Assembly (NCBI RefSeq): GCF_001536285.1
Contig: NZ_FAOZ01000016.1
Span: forward strand, 62,001 to 126,000
Direction: 5' to 3'
From: Parafrankia irregularis
GTDB taxonomy: Bacteria > Actinomycetota > Actinomycetes > Frankiales > Frankiaceae
DNA: 64,000 nucleotides
Both the position numbers and the translations under genes were made by a program. This document shows positions 1 through 8,690 of the stretch, one piece after another (position 1 is the first letter of the stretch; each line of letters starts with the position of its first letter). The notes under the pieces were generated by a model. It did not search any database and was not told where the DNA came from. It was given only the letters and a program-made list of their open reading frames with translations.

Positions 1-1
1 G

Positions 2-115
2 TACGACCGGACCTGGCGGTATCTCGTGGTCGCGCGCTCCGACGATCGTGCGGACGAAATCGAGTCTGCGGTCGCTCGTACTCTCAAATTCACCTCGGTG
101 ATTTCTCGAAAGTAG
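2..115 (+). CDS. C-terminal end of an unidentified protein (partial)
   Basis: An open frame enters from the left edge and encodes 37 residues, beginning YDRTWRYLVVARSDD and ending VISRK before a TAG at 113-115. GC-rich third positions and the lack of internal stops support real coding. The fragment is too short to assign a family. It lies 55 nt upstream of the radical SAM gene on the same strand, so the two could be co-transcribed. Confidence 0.5.
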   Translation, partial: YDRTWRYLVVARSDDRADEIESAVARTLKFTSVISRK

Positions 116-170
116 AAGACCCAGAGATCCAGCTGGCGGCAAAAATGCTTGCGTCAGAGGCTCCCTCCGC

Positions 171-1595
171 GTGGCCGAGCTGAAATTCGGGGAGACGATG
201 CACGAACCTGTCCTCGGAGTCAACGCCCCCGAGCGGGCGAAGACGACGATCTGTCAGCCTTACGAGTATTCTCGGCGAGAATTGGTCGAACCGGACTGGC
301 GACGCTTCCCCGGCTGGCAGAACGTCACCAGAACGGAATGGCGTGACCCGGCGTGGCAGCGTGCACGCAGCGTCAGGAACCTGCGCCAACTGCGAGAAGT
401 CTGCGGTGGCGGTCTCAGTGAGGAGTTCTTCGCCGATCTGGCAGCGGACCAGGAGCGGTATGCCACAATGCCGCTCCGGTTGACTCCTCAACTGATGAAC
501 ACTATCAGTCCACGGGTGGAGCCCAGCACAGCCGGCTGGTACATGGATCCAGTGCGACGCTATATGCTCCCGGCGGCGTCGGACCGGCAGTCGGAATGGC
601 CGAGCCACCCGCTCGCCACTCGCGATTCACTTGGCGAGCGTGCGATGTGGATGGTCGAAGGGCTGGTGCACCGTTACCCTACGAAGGTGCTGGTCGAGTT
701 AACTTCGACCTGCCCCCAGTACTGCGGACATTGTACACGGATGGATCTGGTCGGTACCTCGGTTCCCGGGTTCACGAAGAATCGATTCAGTATGCGTACC
801 GCCGATCGGGCGGACGCCATGGTGGAATACCTGAGGGGCAGGCCCGTGGTCCGGGACGTGGTGGTTTCCGGCGGCGATGTGGCGAACGTTCCATGGCCGC
901 GACTCCAAATGTTTGTTGAGCAACTCCTGGAGATCGGTTCCATTCGGGATATCCGGCTGGCCACCAAGGGGCTGATCGGTCTGCCGCAACACTGGCTTGC
1001 GTACGAGGTCCGTAAGGGAATGGCCGAACTGGCGAACGTGGCCTCTGCGCGCAATGTAAACTTTTCGGTGCACACGCACGTGAACGCGGTTCAACAGCTG
1101 ACTCCGCTGGTCGCCGAGGCCTCCCGGGGACTGCTGGAGGCCGGGGTTGGCGAGCTACGCAACCAGAGTGTGCTACTGGAGGGGGTGAACGCGACGGTAA
1201 ACGATATTCTCGATCTCTGTTTTGCGCTGCGCGATGAGACAAGTATACTGCCGTATTATTTCTATCTCTGCGATATGGTGCCGGGGGTTGAGCACTGGCG
1301 GATTCCGCTCGGGCGAGCCCAGACTCTTCAGGATTCCATCATGGGCTACCTGCCAGGATTCGCAACGCCCCGGATCGTATGTGACGTCCCATTCGTCGGA
1401 AAGCGCTGGGTCCATCAGGCGGTAGCATATGATCGAGAAAAGGGGATCTCCTCATGGCGTAAGAACTATAGGACTCCGCTCGACCGTGACGATTCGGAAA
1501 GCCTTACGGACCTGCATAGTTACTATGATCCGATAAACACCTTGCCGGAGGCCGGTCGGCAGTGGTGGAGGGAAATGGGCAGGTCTCCTGCGTGA
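171..1595 (+). CDS. KamA-family radical SAM aminomutase (lysine 2,3-aminomutase-like)
   Basis: Probable PLP- and SAM-dependent 2,3-aminomutase that moves an alpha-amino group to the beta carbon of lysine or a related amino acid. The 474-aa protein has the radical SAM CxxxCxxC motif (CPQYCGHC, C181/C185/C188) and the SAM-binding VVSGGD stretch (about 231-236). It also has the KamA-type VHTHVNAVQQLT, NQSVLLEGVN and YYFYLCDMVPG blocks. K411 in VPFVGKRW is the likely PLP lysine. The N-terminus of about 170 residues is long, closer in overall size to arginine-type aminomutases than to EpmB. The GTG at 171 is used; an ATG at 198 with GGGGAG just upstream is an alternative. The substrate cannot be read from sequence. 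Base composition is visibly less GC-rich than in most of the window, hinting at transfer. Confidence 0.85.
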   Translation: MAELKFGETMHEPVLGVNAPERAKTTICQPYEYSRRELVEPDWRRFPGWQNVTRTEWRDPAWQRARSVRNLRQLREVCGGGLSEEFFADLAADQERYATMPLRLTPQLMNTISPRVEPSTAGWYMDPVRRYMLPAASDRQSEWPSHPLATRDSLGERAMWMVEGLVHRYPTKVLVELTSTCPQYCGHCTRMDLVGTSVPGFTKNRFSMRTADRADAMVEYLRGRPVVRDVVVSGGDVANVPWPRLQMFVEQLLEIGSIRDIRLATKGLIGLPQHWLAYEVRKGMAELANVASARNVNFSVHTHVNAVQQLTPLVAEASRGLLEAGVGELRNQSVLLEGVNATVNDILDLCFALRDETSILPYYFYLCDMVPGVEHWRIPLGRAQTLQDSIMGYLPGFATPRIVCDVPFVGKRWVHQAVAYDREKGISSWRKNYRTPLDRDDSESLTDLHSYYDPINTLPEAGRQWWREMGRSPA

Positions 1596-2216
1596 CCGGT
1601 ATTCGTTCCGAAGGTGTCGGCTCGGAGTCCCTGTTGCCCGTACAGCGCCCAGGTGACGTAGGCCGCGATGGCCGGGCGTTCGCCCCGCCCCGGCACCCGC
1701 GGAGACCCGGCCTCCCGCCGCTCCGGAGCCGACCTCGGCACCTGCCACCACGAACCCGGTAGCGCCGCGACAGCTCGCGGTCTGATCGGCGGCACCGCGG
1801 AGCCGACGTCCGCGCTGACCGGCCGGTCATGTGCGGCCAGTTGCCACCGCCGCGGCTGCGGCGAGAGAGCTGGCGAACACGTGGATCCGACGCGAGTTCA
1901 GATCTCGCCGAGGGACTGCGGTGCCCAACCGGCCCGGGCGGCGCCTCGGCCGAGCTCGCGACGTGAGCGGACACCAGCCGAAGGTCGCATTCTCTCCCGG
2001 TGTTGGACAGACCGCGCGCGAGTGCGTCGAGACATGCGAGTGGCGCCGAGAACGGACCCGGGACCGGAAGCGCGTGCCGCCGGTTGCGGACGAGAAGCAG
2101 TTCTCGGCGCGGCCTCCCACGTCGACCGTGAGATCTGTATCATACCGGATACCAAATATATTGGATGTAAGGGGCTGGTGATGGCGGCCGCGGTTGCAGG
2201 TGCCCGGTTCTCCGGC
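1596..2216. other. Intergenic region between convergent genes, no supported gene
   Basis: These 621 bases separate the 3' ends of the radical SAM gene and the GntR gene. Open frames here have arginine/proline-rich, shadow-like translations and no recognisable domain. The only notable element is an AT-rich near-palindrome at 2151-2166. The stretch may be decayed sequence. Confidence 0.5.
2151..2166. promoter_or_regulatory. AT-rich near-palindrome, possible GntR operator
   Basis: The sequence ACCAAATATATTGGAT has CCAA and TTGG arms around ATATA and stands out in GC-rich DNA. It shares the core CAAATATAT with a site at 3043-3056 on the other side of the FCD-type GntR gene. A role as regulator binding site is inferred from symmetry and position only. 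Confidence 0.3.
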
Positions 2217-2951
2217 TCAGACCGGCGGGCGTGGGCGTGGGGGTGTGACCGGGTGCGGTCGCCACATGCCGAGTTTGGCGAGGTGGTTGATCAGGCGGTC
2301 GGCGCCGTCGGTGAAGTGGCGGACGGTGATGGCGCGGGCTTCTTCGGTGTTCTTGTTCTCGAGTGCGGTGAGCAGGGCGTCGTGGCGTTGGAGCATGTCT
2401 GCCCGCCAGGCCTCGTCGGTGGAGTAGAAGCGTCCCGGCGTGTAGCGGTTGGCGGTGTGGAGGAACCAGGAGAGCTTGCGGGCGTGGGCGAGCCGGTTGA
2501 TGACCCGGTGGAACTCGAACTCCAGCCTTTTCACCTGGTCGATGTCCTCGGCGTGTACGGCGTTGCGGAGCGATTGTTGGATGTCGCGGAGCAGGGTGAG
2601 GTGCGGGCGGTCGATGGTGCTGGCCGCGCGGGCGGCGAGTTCGCCGGCGACGTGGCCCTGGAGGTCGAACAGGTCACGGACGTCCTGTTGGGACAGGGCG
2701 TTGACGACGTAGCCGCGGCGGGGTTCGAGTTCGACCATGTCCTCGCTGCGCAGGCGTACGAGGGCCTCGCGCACGGGGGTGACGCTGACGCCGAGTTCGC
2801 GGGCGACGTCGTCGAGGCGGATGTACTGGCCGGGCCAGATCTCGCCGGACATGATGAGGTCGCGCAGATGTGCGGCGACCTCGTCGGCGAGCTGGGGCGC
2901 CCGGGTCAGTGGGGTGCCACGGGCGCGTCGTGTTCCGGCTGGCCTGGTCAT
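2217..2951 (-). CDS. GntR-family transcriptional regulator, FCD (FadR) subfamily
   Basis: DNA-binding regulator of 244 aa. An N-terminal winged helix-turn-helix (about residues 20-85) contains LRDLIMSGEIWPGQYI and ELGVSVTPVREALVRL, typical of GntR proteins. The all-helical C-terminal FCD ligand domain follows, with the RLEFEFHRVINRLAH segment that usually supplies metal-binding His/Asp residues. The ATG at 2951 is chosen because AAAGGCGG lies just upstream; the frame stays open to 3035. FCD regulators usually bind small organic acids or fatty acyl derivatives; the ligand here is unknown. The gene is divergent from the DUF2236 gene at 3328 and convergent with the radical SAM gene. The CAAATATAT sites on both flanks are candidate operators. 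Confidence 0.9.
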   Translation of the reverse strand: MTRPAGTRRARGTPLTRAPQLADEVAAHLRDLIMSGEIWPGQYIRLDDVARELGVSVTPVREALVRLRSEDMVELEPRRGYVVNALSQQDVRDLFDLQGHVAGELAARAASTIDRPHLTLLRDIQQSLRNAVHAEDIDQVKRLEFEFHRVINRLAHARKLSWFLHTANRYTPGRFYSTDEAWRADMLQRHDALLTALENKNTEEARAITVRHFTDGADRLINHLAKLGMWRPHPVTPPRPRPPV

Positions 2952-3327
2952 GTGCCGCCTTTCCGGGGTGTCTGCCGTGAGGTGCCCAAGCGGCCGGTCA
3001 GGCTGACCGTAGCTCTGGCGGGTGGTCATGGCCAAAGTCGCCTATCAAATATATGAAATGGATGGCGGTGGGCGTGGGATCTCGCGGATGCTCGGCCCGC
3101 ACGGCGGCGCGAGCGGCGCCGCAGGCGCGGCGCCCCGTGCAGTCGGGCCAGCCGGGCGGTGTAGGCGACGGGACGGATGGGAGGCAGGCGGCAGGGACGC
3201 GCTGACGCGGGCCCGCGGGCCCACGGGTTCCCAGGTTCTCGGGGGCGGCGTGGACCGGGACGGGACCGGTCGAAGGGAAGTCGCCGTATGACCACGGCGA
3301 TCCGAAGGACGGCATGAGGTGGGCTGA
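2952..3327. other. Divergent intergenic region
   Basis: These 376 bases lie between the start of the GntR gene (leftward) and the MpaB/DUF2236 gene (rightward), and so should hold both promoters. The only distinctive element seen is the AT-rich site at 3043-3056. No additional gene is supported. Confidence 0.5.
3043..3056. promoter_or_regulatory. AT-rich imperfect palindrome upstream of gntR, possible operator
   Basis: TATCAAATATATGA has TCA/TGA arms around an AT core and shares CAAATATAT with the site at 2151-2166. It sits about 95 bp upstream of the GntR start and about 270 bp upstream of the divergent oxygenase gene, where an autoregulatory operator would be expected. The function is inferred. 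Confidence 0.35.
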
Positions 3328-4230
3328 ATGTTTACCGACCGCGACAGGTGGAAGCGCCGGATTCTCGAGCTCGATCCGGTGGCCGACCATCACGAGATCT
3401 ACGTGATCTCCTCTGGCCACGAGTTTCCATGGGACTATCGCCGGGCGCTCGAGTTCGCATTGTTCCGGACCTACTGCGTCCCCACGATCTCGGCCCTGCT
3501 CGAGGCGACGGGCGAGTTCCGGGACCGGCCACAGAAGCGCTATGACGACACCGCCGTGTTGATGGGGGAGCTCACCGCCGTCGGCTACGACTCGCCGCGA
3601 GGCCGCGAGGCCCTGCAGGTGATCAACCGGATGCACGGGCGTTACGCGATCGACAACGACGACATGCTCTACGTGCTGACCACGTTCATCTACGAGCCGA
3701 TCGACTGGATCAACGCCCACGGCTGGCGCCGGCTGACCGAGCACGAGACCCTCGCCGCTTTCCACTTCTACCGCGAGGTCGGGATCCGGATGGGAATTCG
3801 CGACATTCCCACCGGCTTCGACGAGTTCCTGAGCTTCAAGCGGGCCTACGAGCGCGAGACCTTCCGCTTCGCCGAGAGCAACCGCAAGATCGGTACGTAC
3901 ACGACGGAGATGTTCGCCAACTGGTTCCCCGGGCCGCTGCGGCCGGCGGTCCGGCTCGGGGTGCGTGCGCTGCTCGACGAGACGATGCTGACGGCCTTCG
4001 GTTTCGATCCGGCACCGGCGTGGATGAGCCGGGCTGCGGGCTGCTCGCTGCGTGCCCGCTCGGCTGTGGTGCGTCAGCTGCCGCCGCGGAAGAAGGTCAA
4101 GTTCGCCTGGAATCCCAGGGTCCGGACCTATCCCGGCTACCCGGAGGGCTACCAGCCGCGGGACCTTGGCGCCCCGCCGCCGGAGAACCTCGACGAGAGG
4201 TGGCGGAACCCCTCACGCACGCGCGCGTAG
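3328..4230 (+). CDS. Oxygenase MpaB/DUF2236-family protein
   Basis: A 300-aa protein of the DUF2236 (MpaB/latex-clearing-protein-like) superfamily. Family-like segments include FALFRTYCVPTISALLEATG near the N-terminus, RYDDTAVLMGELTAVGYDS, HGRYAIDNDDMLYVLTTFI and a central WINAHGWRRLTEHE. Members studied elsewhere are haem-containing oxygenases, but the substrate here is unknown. The start is supported by GAGGTGG seven bases upstream. It is divergent from the GntR gene. It is the first of three DUF2236 genes within 11 kb. Confidence 0.8.
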   Translation: MFTDRDRWKRRILELDPVADHHEIYVISSGHEFPWDYRRALEFALFRTYCVPTISALLEATGEFRDRPQKRYDDTAVLMGELTAVGYDSPRGREALQVINRMHGRYAIDNDDMLYVLTTFIYEPIDWINAHGWRRLTEHETLAAFHFYREVGIRMGIRDIPTGFDEFLSFKRAYERETFRFAESNRKIGTYTTEMFANWFPGPLRPAVRLGVRALLDETMLTAFGFDPAPAWMSRAAGCSLRARSAVVRQLPPRKKVKFAWNPRVRTYPGYPEGYQPRDLGAPPPENLDERWRNPSRTRA

Positions 4231-4428
4231 CACGCCACGGCCCCCGGGCCGGTCGGGCCGGGGCGATCCGGTGGCCGGCCGCCGGCGGCACTAATATCAG
4301 TGCGAATCGTCGCCACCGAGTTCCTGCTCCACATCGGTTTTCGTTCCTCGCGCTGACACGTCGGCGAACATCAATAGTCCCGCGGAAGACCTTGCGTGCG
4401 GCCGGGAAAATGCCTGCGAATACCTGCT

Positions 4429-4457
4429 TTGGCGCATTGGAATGGCTGGCGTATAGT
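4429..4457 (+). promoter_or_regulatory. Probable sigma-70-type promoter for the second DUF2236 gene
   Basis: TTGGCG (4429-4434) and TATAGT (4452-4457) are separated by 17 bases and lie about 50 bases upstream of the GTG start at 4507. Spacing and sequence fit a housekeeping actinobacterial promoter. It would drive the oxygenase gene and probably the TetR gene behind it. Confidence 0.5.
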
Positions 4458-4506
4458 CGTATCTCGGCAACCTGGTGTCGCCCAGCGTGTGCGGGAGGTG
4501 TGGGTC

Positions 4507-5457
4507 GTGGGCTCGTCATCGGTTCTCAATGTTCATCCGGACCCCGCGGAGGGCGTGAGTGATGGCCTGCGTGACCCATCGGGCACTCCGCGCATTCAGT
4601 TGGCTCCGGTGCGGGGTTCCGCGGTGTGGCGTTACTTCGGTGATGCGAGAAACTCGCTTATGGGGCCGCAGCTGCTCGTGCTCCAGGTGGCGCACCCGGT
4701 TGTCGGGGCGGGTGTTCTGGAGCATTCGAGCTTCCGGGAGGATCCCTGGGGTCGCCTGCTGCGTACCCTGCTCTCCTTGTCCACCGTGATCTACGGCGGC
4801 GAGCGCGGCGCCGCGCTGGAGGGCGAGCGTCTGTTCGAGCTTCACAAGGCCATCGGTGGGGTCGACGAAAAAGGGCGGCGTTATCACGCGCTGAACCCCG
4901 AGGCATATGCCTGGGTGCATGCCACCCTCGTCCAGGGCGCTCTCGACGGCCATCGTGTCTTCGGCCCGGGCCTGCCGGCCGCCGAGCTGGACGGCTACTA
5001 CCAGGGGATGCGTGACGTCGGCCGGATGCTCGGAATACCCGAGCAGCACCTGCCCGTGGACTATCCGAGCTTTCGGACCTACTACGAGGAGAAGATCGCT
5101 GCCAGGCTCGAGGCCAACCAGGCGGTCTGGGATGTCCTCGAGAGCATGCGGGTACCGAAGAAGCCGTTTCGGCTCATCCCCGCCCGGCTGTGGCGGCCCG
5201 CCGGAGCCGGCCTGGGCCGGCTCTTTTACCTCGTCACCGTGGGGACCCTGCCCCCGATGCTGCGTGAGCGGCTGGGCCTGACCTGGTCGAAACGCCAGCA
5301 GCGCTGGCTGGGGCGGTTCGCCCGGCTGGTGCGTGTGCTGATGATGTTCCTGATCCCGCCGCTGCGGATCGTCGGCGGTATCGTCGCCGCGACCTGGAAC
5401 GTGCGGCAGCTGGAGGCCGCCCGCCCGGCGTCCGCCCGGCGAGACGGTGCCTGTTGA
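4507..5457 (+). CDS. Oxygenase MpaB/DUF2236-family protein
   Basis: A 316-aa DUF2236 protein. After a short N-terminal tail come GSAVWRYFGDARN and LLVLQVAHPVVGAGVLEHS, then FREDPWGRLLRTLLSLSTVIYGG. These are hallmarks of the mycobacterial-type DUF2236 group with its conserved His in AHPVVGAGV. The later segment FRTYYEEKIAARL is also typical. The C-terminus (VRVLMMFLIPPLRIVGGIVAA) is hydrophobic and may associate with membrane. The GTG at 4507 is chosen because GGGAGG lies eight bases upstream; the frame is open from 4396. The TetR gene starts 24 bases downstream and is probably in the same transcript. The biochemical role is unproven. Confidence 0.82.
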   Translation: MGSSSVLNVHPDPAEGVSDGLRDPSGTPRIQLAPVRGSAVWRYFGDARNSLMGPQLLVLQVAHPVVGAGVLEHSSFREDPWGRLLRTLLSLSTVIYGGERGAALEGERLFELHKAIGGVDEKGRRYHALNPEAYAWVHATLVQGALDGHRVFGPGLPAAELDGYYQGMRDVGRMLGIPEQHLPVDYPSFRTYYEEKIAARLEANQAVWDVLESMRVPKKPFRLIPARLWRPAGAGLGRLFYLVTVGTLPPMLRERLGLTWSKRQQRWLGRFARLVRVLMMFLIPPLRIVGGIVAATWNVRQLEAARPASARRDGAC

Positions 5458-5481
5458 ACGCTGCGGTACGGTAGAGGCCTC

Positions 5482-6213
5482 ATGATCTTTGCTGGAGATC
5501 CCCGCCCTCAGGCAGGGGGCCGCTCTCCCGGAGAAGCACTGCCGGCCGAAGGCCCGCGGTCTGGCGGGGAACCATTGTTGGAACGCGCGCTCGGGGCCTC
5601 CCTCGACGGTGCTGGCTCCGGTGACGAGATACGTGACCGTGTGCTCGACGCCGCGGCCGAGCTTTTCGGGCGGTCCGGAATCCGGCGCACGAGCATCGAG
5701 GACGTGGCGCGCCGTGCCGGCGTCTCCCGCATCACCGTGTATCGCCGGTTCCCGACGAAGAACGTGCTCGTCGAGGAGGTTCTGCTACGTGACCTGCGTG
5801 CCTTCCTCGTCAGCTTCCGGGCTGTCGTGGGCAGGGCCGAGTCCGCCGCTGAAAGGCTGGTCGAGGGATTCTGCCTGGCGCTGCGGACCGCTCGCGTGAA
5901 CCCGCTCTTCGGCGGCCTCATCGAGGTCGAGCCCGAGGTCATCCTGCCCTTCCTCACGACGGATGGAGGTGCTTTTCTGCGGGCTGTGTCCGACTTCATC
6001 GCGATGCAGCTTCGCCGTGAGCAGGAGGCCGGGGAGATATCGGGGGAGGTTGATATAAACATCGTCGCCGAGGTGCTCGCCCGCATGACGCTGTCCTTCT
6101 GCCTGACTCCCGAAAGTCAGCTGGATCTCGACGACCCGGAGCAGGCCCGTACCTTTGCGCGCTGTTTTCTCGCGCCACTGGTCACCGGCGTGGGGTCCGC
6201 CGGTGACCAGTGA
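5482..6213 (+). CDS. TetR/AcrR-family transcriptional regulator
   Basis: A 243-aa regulator with an extended N-terminal tail of about 45 residues. The TetR HTH follows: RVLDAAAELFGRSGIRRTSI, then EDVARRAGVSRITVYRRFPT. The C-terminal part is a helical ligand domain with no recognisable specificity. It lies 24 bases behind the DUF2236 gene on the same strand, so the pair probably forms an operon in which the regulator controls its own oxygenase gene. The ATG at 5482 is used; a start further in would remove only the low-complexity tail. Confidence 0.85.
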   Translation: MIFAGDPRPQAGGRSPGEALPAEGPRSGGEPLLERALGASLDGAGSGDEIRDRVLDAAAELFGRSGIRRTSIEDVARRAGVSRITVYRRFPTKNVLVEEVLLRDLRAFLVSFRAVVGRAESAAERLVEGFCLALRTARVNPLFGGLIEVEPEVILPFLTTDGGAFLRAVSDFIAMQLRREQEAGEISGEVDINIVAEVLARMTLSFCLTPESQLDLDDPEQARTFARCFLAPLVTGVGSAGDQ

Positions 6214-6308
6214 GTCTTTTCCGTCTCACGTTTGTCGAGCGCCGTAACCGCAGGCCGGAGCCGATGACGGAAGAGGTTCGGTGAGCCTCCTCCGCTGGCC
6301 GGGAGATG

Positions 6309-8255
6309 TCAGGAGTAGAGGTCGTCGATCTCGGTGGCGTACTTCTCGTTGATGATCCGGCGGCGCAGCTTGAGCGTCGGGGTGAGCTCGCCGCTCTCCG
6401 GTGTCCAGCCGACGGGTAGTACCCGGAACTTCTTCACCTGCTCGGCCCGGGCGAGCCGGCTGTTCGCCGCGTCGACCGCGCCCTGAAGCTCCGCCAGGAC
6501 AGCGGGGTGAGCGGCGAGCCGAGCCGAGGCGCCCGAGGCGCCCGAGGCGTCCGGGGCGTCCGCGTCGAGGCCGGCAGCCTTGGCCCAGGCCGGTGCGACC
6601 TCGTCGTCGAGTACGAGCAACGCCGTCACATACGGGCGCCGGTCGCCGATCGCGACGGCCTGACCGATCAGTGGATGTGCCCGAAGCAGGTTCTCGATCT
6701 GCGCCGGCGCGACGTTCTTGCCGGTCGAGGTGATGATGAGTTCCTTCTTGCGGTCGGTGATCGTGAGGTACCCGGCGTCGTCCAGGGTGCCGATGTCGCC
6801 GGTGGCGAGCCAGCCGTCGGCATCGGTGATCGTCTCGATCGTCCCGTCGGCCCGCAGATAGCCCAGGCACACCAGCGGCCCGCGGATGAGGATCTCCCCG
6901 TCGTCGGCCAGCCGCAGCCGCATGCCGAGGTGCGGTCGGCCCACCGTGCCGGTGCGGAAGACGTCCAGGGTGTTGATCGTCGCGGTGCCGGTGGTCTCGC
7001 TCAGGCCCCAGACCTCGCGAACCTCGATGCCCAGGCCGGCCAGTGTGCGCAGCACCGCCGCCGGGATCGGGGCGGCGCCGCTGCACGCCCAGATCATCCT
7101 GTCCAGCCCGAGCGTGCCGAGCAGCGGCCGCAGCACCGACAGCTGCGCGTCGTCGAAGTGCCGGGCAAGCTCCTCGGGGACCGGGGCGTGGGCCTCCGTC
7201 AGGTTGTGCACCTCCAACGCGACGGCCTGCGCGGCGGCAAGGGCGCCGCGGCGTTCGTCGTCCGCCAGGGCGATCATGGTCTGCAGGCCGGCGGCGAGCT
7301 TCTCCCACACCCGCGGAACGCCGAAGAACGACAGGGGGTGGATCGCGGCGAGCGCGCTGACGACCGCGGCGGTGTCCGCGCAGATATGCACATGGCCGGC
7401 GCGGTAGATCGGCGCGTAGATGCCCAGGACCCGCTCGGCGATGTGGGCGAGCGGAAGGTAGGCGACCGTCACCGGATGCGCGGGAAGGTCGACCTGCGCC
7501 TCCAGGGCGACGGACTGGTACAGGACGTTGTGATGGCTGAGCACCACACCCTTGGGGGTGCCGGTGGTGCCGGAGGTGTAAAGGAGGGCGACGGGCTGGT
7601 GGGGACGCACCGCGCGCCACAGCCGGTCGACGACGCCCGGGTCCGCGATGTGCCGGGCGGCGCCGTCACGCTCGACCTCGGCGAGGGTGTGGAAGCGGGG
7701 GCGGAGGCGGGCCTCGTCGGCGGAGAGCGGGCCGGCCGGGAGCGCGTCGGCGTCCACGATGACGACCGAGTGGATGGACGTCTGCCCGGCGAGGACCGGT
7801 GCCCACCGTTCCAGCTGCTCGGCGCCCTCCAGGATCAGCACCTGTGCCTGGCTGTGCTCGGCCGCGTACTGCAGCTGTGGAGTGCTGAGCGTGGCGTAGA
7901 CGGTGGAGGGGATCGCGCCGAGGTGCACGGCGCCGAGGTCGACCAGCCAGTGCTCAGGCCGGCTCGACATCGCGATCAGCATCCGTTCGCCTGGCCGCAG
8001 GCCCAGCTCGTACAGACCCCGGGCGAGGGCGAGGGAGCGCGTGCGCACTGTCGCCCAGGTCAGTGGAGCGTCCTCGGAACCGATCACGCTGATGGCGGGA
8101 AGATCGCCGAACTCGAGCGCGTTGCGCTCCAGCAGCGCGGGCACTGTCAGGTCGGCGGCGCGGCGAGCGCACTCGGCCTCAAGCTCGGTGAGCGGATGGT
8201 TGGCCGCGGCGGCGGAGCTGTCGCCGGAGACGGCTGTGACGGCGGGGCTGGTCAT
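6309..8255 (-). CDS. Long-chain acyl-CoA synthetase (AMP-dependent ligase)
   Basis: Activates a long-chain fatty acid to acyl-CoA through an acyl-AMP intermediate. The 648-aa protein has the adenylate-forming P-loop YTSGTTGTPKGV (about 225-236, K235), then LSETTGTATIN, the TGDIGTLDDAGYLTITDRKK hinge region and the C-terminal GKNVAP catalytic-lysine segment. Length and motifs fit the FAA1-type bacterial group. A second FAA1-type ligase at 41964 is a distant paralogue. A 41-codon leader ORF precedes it by 19 bases and may share its promoter at 8408-8437. Confidence 0.93.
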   Translation of the reverse strand: MTSPAVTAVSGDSSAAAANHPLTELEAECARRAADLTVPALLERNALEFGDLPAISVIGSEDAPLTWATVRTRSLALARGLYELGLRPGERMLIAMSSRPEHWLVDLGAVHLGAIPSTVYATLSTPQLQYAAEHSQAQVLILEGAEQLERWAPVLAGQTSIHSVVIVDADALPAGPLSADEARLRPRFHTLAEVERDGAARHIADPGVVDRLWRAVRPHQPVALLYTSGTTGTPKGVVLSHHNVLYQSVALEAQVDLPAHPVTVAYLPLAHIAERVLGIYAPIYRAGHVHICADTAAVVSALAAIHPLSFFGVPRVWEKLAAGLQTMIALADDERRGALAAAQAVALEVHNLTEAHAPVPEELARHFDDAQLSVLRPLLGTLGLDRMIWACSGAAPIPAAVLRTLAGLGIEVREVWGLSETTGTATINTLDVFRTGTVGRPHLGMRLRLADDGEILIRGPLVCLGYLRADGTIETITDADGWLATGDIGTLDDAGYLTITDRKKELIITSTGKNVAPAQIENLLRAHPLIGQAVAIGDRRPYVTALLVLDDEVAPAWAKAAGLDADAPDASGASGASARLAAHPAVLAELQGAVDAANSRLARAEQVKKFRVLPVGWTPESGELTPTLKLRRRIINEKYATEIDDLYS

Positions 8256-8274
8256 GATTCGCGCCGCTGCCTGT

Positions 8275-8400
8275 TCAGGCCGCCGCGGGGGCGCGGAAGC
8301 CGGCCTGCTGCGGCCTGGCGTACCGGTCGGCGGCTAAGAGGGCTCGCATCGGTACCACACGACGGATCACGGCCGGCTCGTCGAACAGTCCCTCGCTCAT
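8275..8400 (-). CDS. 41-aa ORF in front of the acyl-CoA synthetase, possibly leaderless
   Basis: A small frame encodes MSEGLFDEPAVIRRVVPMRA and ends FRAPAAA. No family is recognised. Its ATG lies seven bases after a TACAGT -10 box (see 8408-8437), the spacing expected for a leaderless actinobacterial mRNA. It ends 19 bases before the acyl-CoA synthetase start, so it may be a real small protein or a leader peptide coupled to that gene. Coding status is uncertain. Confidence 0.4.
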   Translation of the reverse strand: MSEGLFDEPAVIRRVVPMRALLAADRYARPQQAGFRAPAAA

Positions 8401-8407
8401 GGCCGGA

Positions 8408-8437
8408 ACTGTAGAACCATCGTTAACTTCTGTGCAA
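8408..8437 (-). promoter_or_regulatory. Leftward promoter with GTTAAC in its spacer
   Basis: On the minus strand TTGCAC (8437-8432) and TACAGT (8413-8408) are 18 bases apart. The spacer holds the palindrome GTTAAC at 8422-8427, inside CGTTAACTT on the plus strand. Transcription would start almost on the ATG at 8400. The same CGTTAACTT word sits in a rightward promoter-like sequence at 8661-8690, suggesting a shared repressor. Confidence 0.45.
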
Positions 8438-8660
8438 GGTCTTCCGCTCGGATGTGCTTCGCTATCCCGAGCTTCGGGCTCCCGCTCCCGCTCTCGCCGC
8501 TGTGGCTGTGGCTGTTTCCGAGCAAGAGGAAATGCTAGCGCCGTGTAGCGCTGCGAGATCGTCGATGGGCCGCCAGGAGGTGGGTGGACGCGGACCGCCA
8601 GGTCGATATCGGTGCCTCGGAGCCGCCACTTCTTGCGGTTCGCCACATGTCCTCTCGGTG

Positions 8661-8690
8661 TTGCGAACGACCGTTAACTTGAGGTAGGTT
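8661..8690 (+). promoter_or_regulatory. Rightward promoter-like sequence with GTTAAC in its spacer
   Basis: TTGCGA (8661-8666) and TAGGTT (8685-8690) are separated by 18 bases containing CCGTTAACTT. It mirrors the leftward promoter at 8408-8437. Downstream there is only a 19-codon frame from 8698 and then the TnpB element at about 8782, so its target gene may have been lost or displaced. Confidence 0.3.

Noticed and set aside
698-712. GTTAAC word in the radical SAM gene as another operator
   Set aside because: It lies within coding sequence with no promoter around it and is most likely chance.
1668-3056. Long plus-strand open frame of 462 codons over the GntR gene
   Set aside because: It is antisense to a clear GntR/FCD gene, and its translation has no family features; such frames are common in GC-rich DNA.
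6507-8414. 635-codon plus-strand open frame over the acyl-CoA synthetase gene
   Set aside because: It is antisense to an enzyme with complete adenylate-forming motifs.
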